This document shows positions 1 through 10,210 of a DNA stretch of 64,000 bases, one piece after another. Origin of the DNA: Ostrinia nubilalis. Taxonomy: Eukaryota > Arthropoda > Insecta > Lepidoptera > Crambidae. Under the pieces are notes generated by a model. It was given only the letters and a program-made list of their open reading frames with translations. It had not been told where the DNA came from and did no database searches. The position numbers and the translations under genes were made by a program. The stretch is from NCBI RefSeq assembly GCF_963855985.1, contig NC_087104.1, positions 6,572,001 to 6,636,000 of the forward strand. The letters run 5' to 3'. Within the stretch, counting starts at the first letter, position 1, and every line of letters begins with the position of its first letter.

Positions 1-1296
1 ACACATTTACGGCCGACAATAATACATAATATGATGCTAATACCCAGTTTCTGGCCTGGGGGGGGGGATAAGTCATACCCAGCTTATAGCCTGGGGGAGG
101 GGCAAGCCTTACCTAGCTTCTGGCCTTGGTGGGAGGGGGGGAGAGGCAAGTCATACCCAGTTTCTGGCCTGGGGGGGGGGGGTAAGTCATACCTAGCTTA
201 TGCTCATGGACTGGGGGAAGGGGCTAGCCTTACCCAGCTTCTGGCCTGGGGGAGGGGGGGGTCAAGTCATAACCAGTTTCTATGGGCTGGGGGGAGGGGC
301 TAGCCTTACCCAGCTTCTGGCCTGGGGGGGGGGGGGGGGTCAAGTCATACCCAGTTTCTGGCCTGGGGGGGGTAAGTCATACCTAGCTTATGCTCATGGG
401 CTGGGGGGAGGGGCTAGCCTTACCCAACTTCTGGCCTGTGGGGAGGGGGGGGGGGGTCAAGTCATACCCAGTTTCGGGCCTGGGGGGGGGTAAATCATAC
501 CCAACTTCTGGCCGAGGGGGAAGTCATGCCCAGCTTATGACCTGGGCAGAGGAGGGGGGCGGAGGAGTCATACCCAGCTTCTAGGCTAAGATTAAATAGA
601 TTTCCAGGAGGGAGCAGCTGTCCTTTCCTGCAGCAGCTGGCCCGCCCATGGGAACGGCGAATAGGTAGGTAGGTAGGTACGTAGGTTTAACTCAGAAAAA
701 CTAAATAACAGGTAGGTGTTGCGTGTACATCGAAATGATCTTCATAACAATGTCTTGTAGCCTAGGCAGAGTGTATCTGCCTCAGCTATACCTTATTAAT
801 AGAAGTAAATAAATAAATACTTATACATTTTTATATTTTACTTAGAAGAAGATATGACTCTAACAACACTTATGAACACTTTATTTGAATAAATCGCCAA
901 ATATACCACCGCGGAGACCCCAATCACGTCTCTCCGTTCCATTGAATCGTATGAGCGTATGGATTTTTTGCGTTATTTTTCACAATTTCTATTTTTAAAA
1001 ATTACTTATCGATAGCTTACTTTATTCTGATGAATAAATGTCATTACAAGTTTTTCTCTAAAACTGATAGTTTGGCTAGAAAAAAATATTTTCTATCCAC
1101 GCAGTACGCCGGCAGCGTTCGGATCGGATATAATGACGTCATCGTCCCCGCGCCGGGCGGTCAGTGAATTTTTTTAGTAATTTGGCCATAACTTCGTCAA
1201 TTTTTGTCGTAGAACAAAAATTTTTGGACTGTGTATTAAGGATTTCTTAGCCCTATAAATCTGCATTCACAGCTAAAAATCGAAATGATCCTCATT
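1..1296 (+). mobile_element. Foldback element with G-rich core, copy 1 (left side cut off by window edge)
   Basis: Nearly identical over its visible length to the right part of the complete copy at 12359-14355. It contains the G-rich minisatellite (about 41-583), a unique spacer with a CAGCTG-rich hairpin near 615-645, the right inverted arm (about 910-1215) with TGACGTCA at 1134-1141, and the right terminus ending TGATCCTCATT at 1296. The left arm and left end lie outside the window. No transposase-like reading frame is present, so the element is non-autonomous. An internal echo of the terminus, TCGAAATGATCTTCAT, lies near 730-745. Confidence 0.75.
41..583 (+). repeat. G-rich minisatellite core of foldback copy 1
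   Basis: Degenerate tandem units alternate between CCCAGTTTCTGGCCTGG followed by 7-16 G residues and CAGCTTATGCTCATGGGCTGG followed by GGGAGGGG. G runs on the + strand are long and vary in length. Several overlapping reading frames cross it, encoding repeats such as GGGASLTQLLAWG. They are an effect of the repeat and are not called as genes. Confidence 0.85.
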
Positions 1297-2654
1297 ATGT
1301 AAGTTTAACAACAGGAATGAATGCATATAAAAATTAATTATTCCTTTTATATTTTGTTTTAGACAAATTACAACTCAAAATGTCTTTTGCCAACACAGTC
1401 TGCATTATAATTATTATAAAGGAAATAGATTTAAGTGGTATGTGTTTATTTTATTAGATTAATAATTTTATTGAAATTATTATTTAAAAAATTATCATAC
1501 TCATCAATGCACTAGCAGGTCCAGAATTGTAAAATTGGCAAATATTGTTACAAATTATGTTTTTATTGTATGAAATTTTAAACATTAAGTTGGAACACAC
1601 GTTGGACATAAATAATGTAAATGACGATAAGGAAAAGTAAAGAACCTTTTTGGTTTGGTATTTTGAATTATTTCGTTTATGATTCGTTGTTAAATCGCTA
1701 TTTGGATTTTGGATAAGAGCTACATTCCTGTAAAATGTGTAAATATAGAACCAGGTCACAATAAATATTACCTGCTTTATATCTTAAAACCTGTATTTTT
1801 ATTTGCAACCCTAGAGATTTTCCACCTGAGATGTAGCCTAATTTGAAGTAGTATGATGTAGTGCCCATTCCAGAAAATTTACAGTTACTTATATTGCAAA
1901 ACTAAAGAAGATTTCTTGAAACTGTTGGAATTTTTTTTTTTAGTTGACGGGGCCCTTTATCGATGTGGATGGGGCCCTGCAGCCCGGGGGCCCCGTATGA
2001 TACTAAGTACGCCACTGTGCTTGATTTTTTTCAATCTTCAATGATAAGTACCCCCAGGGCCCCAAATATGAGTTGAATTCTATTTCTGGCCATGTGATTT
2101 CATGGAACCTCTTTAGGTAAGATCATCCCGGTGCTCCGTGGGGGAGCCTCGAGATTTCAATGGAATAATCCGTGTGCTTTATTCTATCTCCCAGGCACCG
2201 ATTCTGTCGAATAGTTTCTTTAAAATTTATGAGGTGTTCAAAGACTTGAGTGTTATTAGTGTTCGTTCTATAGAGTATGTATTATAGTACATAATGCTTA
2301 TTATATTAAAAAATATAGCCCTTTTATAATCAAGTTTCATAAATTAGAAATAGTTTCACAAAGTAATATTTTTTTACATGAAATGGAACGCAACTGATTA
2401 ATCATCTTCCGCAAAATTGACAGATAAGAAACGTCAAAAAAGTGGAAGTGGCTGCACCCACAGATTAGAGAGTATGTCTAAAGACAGATAGGAAACGGCC
2501 CTAGTATTGGTTAAACGATAAACAAACTGGTACCGAGCTAGATTGTCCAGTAGGTGGCGCTGAATACAATATGGCGTCTGCCGCCCACAGATTAAATATA
2601 CCTGTCATACTTTTTTATGATCCGTTCCTTTTCATGTATTGCGGTTAAAAATAA
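1297..2654. other. AT-rich spacer, no gene recognised
   Basis: No supported reading frame and no classified repeat. Around 1948-1997 there are three closely spaced GGGCCC words followed by GGGGGCCCCG, a small GC-rich palindromic cluster in otherwise AT-rich DNA. A CTCF-like word at 2547-2560 is listed separately. Confidence 0.5.
2547..2560 (+). promoter_or_regulatory. CTCF-like site CCAGTAGGTGGCGC
   Basis: The 14 bases match the CTCF consensus CCASYAGRKGGCRC at every position, including the AGGTGGCGC core shared by insect CTCF. It sits just beyond the 3' end of the candidate minus-strand gene, about 2 kb from Arp3. A single motif match does not show binding, and similar TGGCGCT words occur in repeats. 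Confidence 0.3.
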
Positions 2655-2678
2655 AACTATTGAAGTATCAAATGAAAC

Positions 2679-2684
2679 TTTATT
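2679..2684 (-). terminator. Poly(A) signal AATAAA of candidate minus-strand transcript
   Basis: AATAAA read on the minus strand, about 215 nt after the TGA of the candidate terminal exon. The position suits a 3' UTR end, but AATAAA is common in AT-rich DNA. Confidence 0.3.
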
Positions 2685-2897
2685 GATGAAATATAACATG
2701 AAATATTTTGTTTACGAAAATCAATAAGCATTAAAACTATTGGATTTTAAAAGATTACAGTTACTGTTGTGATTACAGTAGGTACATTGTTTTAGTTTTT
2801 ACATAATGTACTCACGGCTTGACATTTGTATGTAACTCATACAAAATAAGTTGCGTTATGACTTATAGTAAAATAGTTTTTAATGTTCTCCATAAAT

Positions 2898-4336
2898 TCA
2901 CACGTTCACTCTCACTTTGGTTCTGTCTAATCCAATAGCCACTGTAAGCAGGCCAGATCTACGTTTCTCACCACCTGTAAAATATATGAAATATTTGTAA
3001 ATTAAGAGCAAAAAGATGCACATGTCACCGTAAGACTGTAATCTCCTACATCATCTACATTCTACACTAATATTATAAAGAGTACAGCAGATGAACAAGT
3101 GATCTGTCTTATCTACCATACCTATCTTACTGTTTTGTTTCTAGATTTGCACTACTTTGTTAAATAAAATTAATTTACCTTGTCAAATGTGTACTTGTCA
3201 ATCAATTACATGTACATTCACAGAATCTGGATTCCACCAATCTGTAATTAAATAATTAACTTTTATTTGATCCTAGTCGAAAAGCGTCAGAGGATAGTGT
3301 TAGAATCATTTTGAGGGTGTTTTAAATTTTAAAGGTACTTACCAAATGTTCTTATCAACAGAAGTTAATATTCATCTAATACAAATCTTCCTAATTTAAT
3401 GCATTTATGTCATGGCATAACTTGCAAATGAAATGAGTTCATCGTTTGTAATCAAGCATTCTTGGTCTGGTTTTATTGCTTATATAGGTTTCTTCTAAAC
3501 TTATTTGAATAGGAAGTAAAGGTTGGTTCATCTGGATTTTAAGTAACAGTTGACAATAATGATCAGCACCGGTGATTCCATAGCAAGCACTTTTATTGTA
3601 ATTGCAGCTTAACACCTTATAAGTTCGATATTAACCTGAAACAAATAGGTACTTAGATTCACTGTATAAAACACGTATCATAATTCACTGTGTCCTGCAA
3701 TCTATGCCTGCAATGTACCTACGTGTATTGTATTTTGGGTCCAAACTCCAAAGTATGTTGTTACTCCATGAAACGATCCATATTTAGTTTCCATTGATTT
3801 AAATGGAGTTATGAATGATATTGTAATGAAGATTTAATCCTTTGTGTGGTTCAATACTTGATAAAACATGATGTTGCTGCAAGCTGCAATAACCTTTCTC
3901 GAGTGGATATCTTCTTCTTCTTCTTTTATTGATGGCGATGAACTTGTGCTTTCGAGTGGATATCTTACTTGAGAGAAATTTCTTCTTAAAACAAACATCA
4001 ATCCAACTGGCAATCCATGCACATGTAGTTCTTATTAATATTGATTGAGAAATTATTGATTTTAGATAAAATTTGTTTAAAGAAAAACACGTTTTTTCGA
4101 TGAAAATTTTTGACGTTTTTTTTTTTAATAATGTCACAGTTGTAGACTTGAGACGGAACTAAATTGATTAAAGTGAAAATTACGACTTTGAATTAATATA
4201 CTTTTAAATAAACATTTCATTTATAGAATGCAAATAGATTCAATAAAATAATTTATAAATAAAAGTTGAAGTTGTAATTCGAAAATGTTTACTAACTTGA
4301 TTCCAGACACGCAAAAGACCATTGCCATTGTCGCAT
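2898..4336 (-). CDS. Candidate two-exon small gene or spliced antisense RNA, divergent from Arp3
   Basis: Product not recognised. Seen: exon 1 coding from ATG (4336) to 4297, followed by donor GTTAGT. A terminal exon from 2974 to 2898 follows a TATATTTTACAG acceptor and ends in TGA. The two parts join in frame (40 + 77 nt) to give a 38-residue protein starting MRQWQWSFACLESS and ending GLDRTKVRVNV. The second exon is basic (GEKRRSG). Downstream on the same strand, AATAAA at 2684-2679 could end a 3' UTR of about 220 nt. The start lies about 180 bp from the Arp3 ATG, so a shared bidirectional promoter is likely. Inference: a short ORF gene, an alternatively spliced longer gene with exons missed in the 1.3-kb intron, or a noncoding transcript with chance coding. 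The short length keeps confidence low. Confidence 0.3.
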
Positions 4337-4514
4337 AAAGGACAACTATAAAAAAAGTCACTTCCTCTCGGAACTGTCAAAAAAATTCACTCTCTATGGA
4401 GCTGTCAAACTCTATGGCGTTTCCACCCCGTGGCTGCACCGCACCCAAAATAAACCTAAATTCGGCTTTATTTGTGACTAATTGGTGCAGTTTTGTTGAA
4501 ATTTACAAAATAAA
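4337..4514. promoter_or_regulatory. Putative divergent promoter and Arp3 5' UTR
   Basis: The 178 bp between the Arp3 ATG and the candidate minus-strand ATG have mixed composition, less AT-rich than the flanks, with no obvious TATA box. The repeated words GAACTGTCAA and GAGCTGTCAA (about 4370-4410) may be paired regulatory sites. A TATA-less bidirectional promoter is inferred from the head-to-head arrangement. The transcription start cannot be fixed by eye. Confidence 0.4.
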
Positions 4515-5771
4515 ATGGGTGATCACCTGCCAGCATGCGTTATTGACGTGGGAACTGGCTACACGAAGCTAGGGTTCGCCGGCAACAAGGAACCGCAGTT
4601 TATCATTCCCTCAGCCATAGCGATAAAAGAAACGGCGAAAGTAGGCGATCAGAGCACTCGTCGCATGACTAAAGCCGTCGAGGACTTAGATTTCTTCATC
4701 GGGGATGAAGCGTTCGACGCTACTGGATACTCCGTGAAGTATCCGGTGCGTCATGGACTCGTCGAAGATTGGGACTTGATGGAGCGATACATCGAGCAAT
4801 GCGTGTTCAAATACCTCAGAGCCGAGCCTGAGGATCATCACTTCTTGCTGACCGAGCCTCCGCTGAACACGCCGGAGAATCGGGAGTACTTAGCGGAGAT
4901 TATGTTTGAGTCTTTCAATGTGCCAGGCTTGTACATAGCGGTGCAAGCTGTACTAGCCCTCGCTGCGTCGTGGAAGTCGCGCACGTCGGTCAAACGCACC
5001 TTTACGGGCATCGTAGTAGACAGTGGTGATGGTGTAACCCACATTGTGCCAGTAGCAGAGGGTTATGTCATCGGATCTTGCATCAAGCACATTCCAATTG
5101 CTGGCAGAAACATCACATCTTTTATCCAGTCACTTCTCCGTGAAAGAGAAGTGGGCATCCCACCGGAGCAAAGTCTCGAAACTGCCAAAGCGATAAAAGA
5201 GAGATACAGTTATATTTGTCCTGACATAGCTAAAGAGTTTGCCAAGTATGACTCAGACCCAGGAAAATGGATGAAGAAATACACAGGAACCAATGCCATT
5301 ACTAAAAATCCATTCTCTGTTGATGTTGGTTATGAGAGGTTTTTGGGGCCAGAAATATTCTTCCATCCTGAATTTTCAAATGCAGATTTCACGGTACCTT
5401 TGAATGAAATGGTTGATGAAGTGATCCAGTCATGCCCCATTGATGTCAGGAGGGGTCTGTACGGCAACATTGTGTTGTCTGGAGGGTCAACCATGTTCCG
5501 TGACTTTGGAAGGAGGTTGCAGAGAGATATTAAGCGCACAGTCGATGCTAGGTTGAAGCTTTCTACAATGTTGTCAGAAGGACGTATTACGCCTACACCT
5601 ATTGATGTGCAGGTGGTATCGCACAACATGCAGAGGTACGCTGTGTGGTTTGGAGGCAGTATGTTGGCCTCCACTCCGGAGTTCTACCAGGTGTGCCACA
5701 CTAAGCAAGCGTACATGGAGTATGGGCCGAGCATCTGCAGACACAACCCCGTCTTTGGAACCATGACATAA
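4515..5771 (+). CDS. Arp3: Actin-related protein 3 (Arp2/3 complex subunit), complete and intronless
   Basis: Encodes 418 residues, the usual Arp3 length. Arp3 pairs with Arp2 to mimic an actin dimer in the Arp2/3 complex, which nucleates branched actin filaments when activated by WASP/WAVE proteins. Seen: an actin fold throughout; first phosphate loop DVGTGYTK at 11-18; second phosphate loop DSGDGVTH at 169-176; adenosine-binding [12 protein letters not shown] at 321-332; late motif WFGGSMLAS at 378-386; and the Arp3-type C terminus [12 protein letters not shown]. The ATG context is AAAATGG with an upstream in-frame start unlikely, and the stop is TAA. There is no intron, frameshift or premature stop, and no poly(A) tract marks it as a processed copy. 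An intronless locus could be ancestral or a functional retrocopy; the sequence alone cannot decide. AATAAA follows at 5809 and 6110. Confidence 0.97.
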   Translation: MGDHLPACVIDVGTGYTKLGFAGNKEPQFIIPSAIAIKETAKVGDQSTRRMTKAVEDLDFFIGDEAFDATGYSVKYPVRHGLVEDWDLMERYIEQCVFKYLRAEPEDHHFLLTEPPLNTPENREYLAEIMFESFNVPGLYIAVQAVLALAASWKSRTSVKRTFTGIVVDSGDGVTHIVPVAEGYVIGSCIKHIPIAGRNITSFIQSLLREREVGIPPEQSLETAKAIKERYSYICPDIAKEFAKYDSDPGKWMKKYTGTNAITKNPFSVDVGYERFLGPEIFFHPEFSNADFTVPLNEMVDEVIQSCPIDVRRGLYGNIVLSGGSTMFRDFGRRLQRDIKRTVDARLKLSTMLSEGRITPTPIDVQVVSHNMQRYAVWFGGSMLASTPEFYQVCHTKQAYMEYGPSICRHNPVFGTMT

Positions 5772-5808
5772 TGCCTTTACAATTGCCAGTATTCAAGCAA
5801 TGTTACAA

Positions 5809-5814
5809 AATAAA
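5809..5814 (+). terminator. Arp3 proximal poly(A) signal AATAAA
   Basis: First AATAAA, 38 nt after the stop codon. A second copy at 6110-6115 is followed by T/GT-rich sequence and would give a 3' UTR of about 350-370 nt. Alternative polyadenylation is possible. Confidence 0.5.
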
Positions 5815-6109
5815 AGCTCTTCTTATTATTTACTTAATAATTTAAATATTGTTAGCAATAATTTAAATGATTGACTGACACATAATTATAGATTTAAAAT
5901 AATATTACGGAACAAAATATCTTATTTGATATTTAAAAAGTTACGGTCAAAGTATTCAGTCATATTCATTGTATTTTTTGTATTACTGTTATTGTGATTT
6001 TTTTTATCTTGTGTCAATAATTATGTAAAATCTGGTTAGCTGGATTCATCTTGTAAAGTATAGGCATTTATAATTGCATTCCAGCATTTTACCAAATATG
6101 AAATCAAAT

Positions 6110-6115
6110 AATAAA
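6110..6115 (+). terminator. Arp3 distal poly(A) signal AATAAA
   Basis: AATAAA followed within 30 nt by TAGTTTTATTCC. The sequence between 5772 and here is AT-rich with no repeat hallmarks, as expected of a 3' UTR. Confidence 0.4.
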
Positions 6116-6342
6116 TCTTTAACTATATTTTAGACTAGTTTTATTCCTTATTGGATTTCCTATAAAATATACCTGATTTCTAATTCAAATATAGGCTAGA
6201 AAATTTGAAACTAGAAAACTTAAAGCAGGAAGTCTTCTGTTCAACTTCCAACTTAAGCAGATTTTTTAAATTATTTCTTCCTGTTATGCCTACGTTTTCT
6301 GAAATTGTATGACTCCTAAGAGCTCTCCTTCGCTATACATAT

Positions 6343-7322
6343 CCTTTAACCGACGACGTGCGGTCTCACAGACCGCTCCGGTTTTTGAAATTTCTGGATT
6401 GCAATGTTCTACTTACTCCCGTGCCCCGAGCGTCTCAGTACCTTCGAGTTTAGTTGCCCAAACGCCATTACAGGTAGTGGATACATCGACGAGGGCAGTT
6501 TTAATAAGATAATTCGATTTAAAGTTCAACAGCGGTCTGTGGGACCGCACGTCGCAGACTACGTGACATTTTTGTACCATACCGAAAATTGCGTTTTTGT
6601 TTTAGACGACTCATTTTTCGTAAAAATGATGGATCCTGGGCCACCACAACCTAGGAAAAGACATTTCCTAATGATATATTGATATTTGAACATAATATTA
6701 TGTAAAAGACGGTAGTCTGTAAAAAAATACCGCGAAACGGGTGGTAAAGCAAACAGTGACATGTATTCTAGGCTCTGACATGCCAAATCAGCCTGATGTC
6801 ATTGCACCAGCTGCAAAAAAGACGTACATGTTAGTCCACCTAAATTAAAAACGAAATTATCTTACAGGTGTTACCAATGCATACCGAAAATGCTTGGCAT
6901 GCGGTAAAAAAAAATGTCCTGATTGTGCCTAATGTTTACCCTACGTCAAATTTTTTTTATGCATGTAATGTACGTGTCATTTATTTTTATTTTATTCATT
7001 ATGTTCACTATATTTAGGAAGGAGTATAGTTTTTCTTGCTTTTATTAAAATTTACAAGTTATATAGGTATTATTGAGCTCTAGTGTAATTTCAATGAAAT
7101 TAAGGGTCAAAAAAGTTTTAGCCATATTTAAATAAAAAAATATACATTGATTCCTCGCAAATTATACGTATGTTTATTTGTAATACTATAATGTTCTCAA
7201 AAAATATGAAACCAATACACTTTTATGCAAAAAATGATTACTTTTTGAGTAAACAGTATAGCGGTCCCACAGACCGCACGTCGCAGACGGCGTGACAAAA
7301 AAATCACGTCGTCGGTTAAAGG
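6343..7322 (+). mobile_element. piggyBac-like element remnant, 980 bp, flanked by ATAT
   Basis: The ends are an exact 18-bp inverted repeat, CCTTTAACCGACGACGTG, flanked on both sides by ATAT (6339-6342 and 7323-7326). The termini begin CCTTT as in many piggyBac-like elements, but the canonical TTAA is found inside the repeat (6346-6349 and 7316-7319) instead of outside it. GCGGTC/GACCGC hairpins lie near both ends (6360-6377, 6531-6550, 7260-7278). Near 6866-6930 a short frame reads CLACGKKKCPDCA then stop, which resembles the Cys-rich tail of piggyBac transposases. Reading frames are otherwise broken. A TA-flanked Tc1/mariner-type element is the alternative. Confidence 0.55.
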
Positions 7323-7839
7323 ATATAATGTAAATTGTCTGTATTCCGTAACTAGTCTCAAATTCAAACTAGTGCAGTTCGTAACTACCTAGTTACATCG
7401 AGTTTTTTGTTGCGGTTCTGTGTTCGCCTCTTCAAAAGGCATCCAATTCAAAGTTACCTACGTCAACGCTGCTCTTTTCATTTCTCTCTAATTAATGCCT
7501 AGGAGAGAACTAAGTAGGCGTTTGCGTATGCTACTGTTCCTATGGTGGTTTTAGGGCTGCCACACACTAGGTGAAAATTTTGAAATTAAGCTACATACCT
7601 AAAATACCTACCTACCTACCACTTAGTGAAGAAAACCTACCTACTCACTTATGTAACATGGGAATCCTGGATTTAGTTAATAACTTTAAGTACCTACCTC
7701 AGTAGCGAGTCTTATGTAATGGCCGACGCCGCGACGGAAGTCGTCTATGGACGTCATGACTAGGGCCTGGAAAATCAAAGTGGTGGATGACTGTAGCTAA
7801 ATAACTTATATGGACCGACGATCTGGTGAAGGTCGCGGG
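7323..7839. other. Spacer, no gene recognised
   Basis: AT-rich with several TACCTACCTACC words. A short LINE-tail-like stretch, GACCGACGATCTGGTGAAGG, begins near 7812 and leads into the duplicated block. Confidence 0.4.
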
Positions 7840-8835
7840 AAGCTACCTGGATGCAGCGCCGGACCAATTGTTGTGTTAATCCTTGGGGGAGAACTTTGTC
7901 CACTAGGGGGCCGTCTTCATTTGGCTGAAACGAACGAACATTTATTTACAATTTTATTAATGTTTACGTACCTAGGTATTAACATACACAGCGTGTGGTT
8001 ACCCTAAGCCTAACCATACGTTTCGTATTACCAGGTGATGCCTATTACTTGTTTTTCAAAGCAGCCTGCTAATTAGTCTGCACTGCGACTTGCGAGCCTC
8101 GTACAAAAGGGCCAATTTCCGACTGGATCGCGCCGATTGCACGCGCCCTGAAGAGTGCAGTATTTGCACAGATCACTTGTAGAGTGCGCGTCTGGTGCTA
8201 TAGACTCGTAGATAATTAAGGTAGACCTACATACCCTACCTATGTATGTACCTACTAGCAGCCGCTGTCCCGGCTAGTTCAGTGATTCGTCCCACAACAC
8301 GTTCGTCCCACTGGGGCTCTACAAGTGATCTGTGCAAATATTGCACTCTTCAGGGCGCGGAATAATTAATTTGCTTTTTATCTTAAAGCTACCTGGATGC
8401 TGCGCTAGACCGATTGTTGTGGAAATCCTTGGGGGAGAACTTTGTCCACTAGGGGGACGCAGGACGTCTTCATTTGGCTGAAACGAACGAACATTTATTT
8501 ACAATTTTATTAATGTTTAGGTACCTAGGTATTAACAAACACAGCGTGTGGTTAGGTGGTTACCCTAAGCCTAACCATACGTTTCGTATTACCAGGTGAT
8601 GCCTATTACTTGTTTTTCAAAGCAGCCTGCTAATTAGTCTGCACTGCGACTTGCGGGCCTCGTACAAAAGGGCCAATTTCCGACTGGATCGCGCCGATTG
8701 CACGCGCCCTGAAGAGTGCAGTATTTGGCACAGATCACTTGTAGAGTGCGTCTGGTCTATAGACTCGTAGGTAAAGTACCTACCCTTCCTATATCTATTA
8801 TTTAACTAGCTGTCCCGACATGTATACCTACCTAT
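7840..8835 (+). repeat. Tandem duplication (offset about 547 bp) of a LINE-tail-containing segment
   Basis: The segment 7840-8285 is repeated at 8387-8835 with small substitutions and indels. Each copy starts with AGCTACCTGGATGC and a degenerate lepidopteran LINE 3' tail (CCTTGGGGGAGAACTTTGTC, then GGCTGAAACGAACGAAC), and ends near a CTAG..GCTGTCCCG Helitron-like scrap. Between the copies, 8317-8359 is an inverted copy (42 of 43 bases) of 8142-8184, so the first unit plus linker can form a hairpin. No coding capacity. Confidence 0.75.
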
Positions 8836-8964
8836 TATTTTCAAACAATAATAATATTTCCGCAAACATTCCATAGAAAAAATTGTAACGTTAGAATTTG
8901 GAAAATTTTCCGGAAAACTTTTCTAGTTTAGAAGGTGTTACCTAATGTGCGCACTTTCATACTT

Positions 8965-10037
8965 AGGGGAGAGGGGGGGCAGCTTTGGACAGGGGCAGCT
9001 TAGAACAAATGAATTTAAAAATCACTGGTTCAGGGTACAATGGTATAAATCATAATTTATATTGCCAGCACTGATGCGCATAGCTGTCACATCTCATTTT
9101 TAATATTTAACTGTAGGTTAACCGGTAAAAGTGCTTTTTTGTTTTTGACTGCCAGTTTCGCACTTTTTAATTTTGGTTCTAAGGTTTTTGTGGACGTAGT
9201 TTTATAAAATAGTGAGTGGTTTGTTTACTATATGGAAGTTTAAATAGTTTCAATGAATATTTGATAAGAAATTGCAACATAAAAGTATGTTCCGTTATGA
9301 AATGTATGTTTTTTTCTGGAAATATACCCATGGGGCAGCTTTGAACGAAATGGTTGGGGCACCTTTGAACTTTATCAATTTTCTTTTTTCAGTGGTATTA
9401 TGAAACTTTAAGTTTTCTAATACTTCGTAGAAGGTTCTTACATAAAAAATAAGAAGATTGCTTTACTGTAACAGATAAAATTTCAAGCTGGGTGAAGTCC
9501 GGGCAAAAGCTAGTTTTAGTAGTTGATTGATATTTTTAAAATTATGGAGTTTTGTCTTTGATGTGTCATTAAACAGAAAGTTTATTAGTATTTAGTTAAT
9601 TGATATATTATCTTATATTTACTTTTTTATTAATATCCCTAAGTTTTGGGTTACTTTGTACAGAGTGATTTAAAATAAAATAAACATGTTAAATTAATCC
9701 CAAATGACACTGATCATTTAGAATTTTGTTTATTAATTATTTAAAAAATACACTTCATAAATATTCAGTTTTATTTCATTGAAAAAAATACTAATTCAAA
9801 ACTGCCCCAGGCGTGTTCAAGGCTGCCCCGACTACGGGGCAGTTTTGAACATTTACAAGTCTGTGCAAAAATCTAAATATCTTAATAAGCGTTCATGAAC
9901 AATTAAGAAGAACATCATTATTTTGTTGTGTGATAACCATGACCTCTATCTAGGAAGAAAAAACTTATGAAATCAGTCAAATTTAGAAGATATTTAATAA
10001 ACTATTAAAATTGTTCAAAGCTGCCCCCCTCTCCCCT
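8965..10037 (+). mobile_element. Unclassified DNA transposon-like element, AGGGGAG termini, ACTT TSD
   Basis: Imperfect terminal inverted repeats of about 25 bp (start AGGGGAGAGGGGGGGCAGCT; end AGCTGCCCCCCTCTCCCCT) with identical 4-bp flanks ACTT (8961-8964 and 10038-10041). Related words recur inside in both orientations (GGGGCAGCTTTGAAC at 9333; a short palindrome GGGGCAGTTTTGAAC near 9833). The 1073-bp interior is AT-rich without a transposase frame, so the element is non-autonomous. A 4-bp TSD with these ends does not match a superfamily I can name. Confidence 0.6.
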
Positions 10038-10095
10038 ACTTGTTGATAGTTGATACTGACCAAACTAAGTACCTAAATGTGTATTGAGCGTTAAA

Positions 10096-10210
10096 CTGGG
10101 TGGGTTGCTGCACCGTCTTACTTTAACGAACTTCAAAACTTCAAAAGTTTGTCAAAATCCATAAAAAAAACACCGGTTAAAATAAGGTGGTTAATCCGGT
10201 TAACTCAGCC
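10096..10210. mobile_element. Degenerate MITE, GGCTGAGTTGCACC family (copy 1 of 6)
   Basis: Recognisable by CTGGGTGGGTTGCTGCACCGTC at one end, the internal TTTGTCAAAATCCAT and ACACCGGTTAA words, and ACTCAGCC at the other. More decayed than the other five copies. Confidence 0.5.

Noticed and set aside
31..584. Several overlapping Gly/Trp-rich open frames (GGGASLTQLLAWG repeats) here and at 13182-13647 and 43918-44329
   Set aside because: They translate the G-rich minisatellite in more than one frame. Unit lengths vary, and there is no start, splice or codon signature of a protein.
3799..4137. 112-residue minus-strand frame within the intron of the candidate small gene
   Set aside because: Lys/Ile/Ser-rich translation of AT-rich DNA containing a TTC microsatellite; no family recognised and no splice sites fitting the flanking exons.
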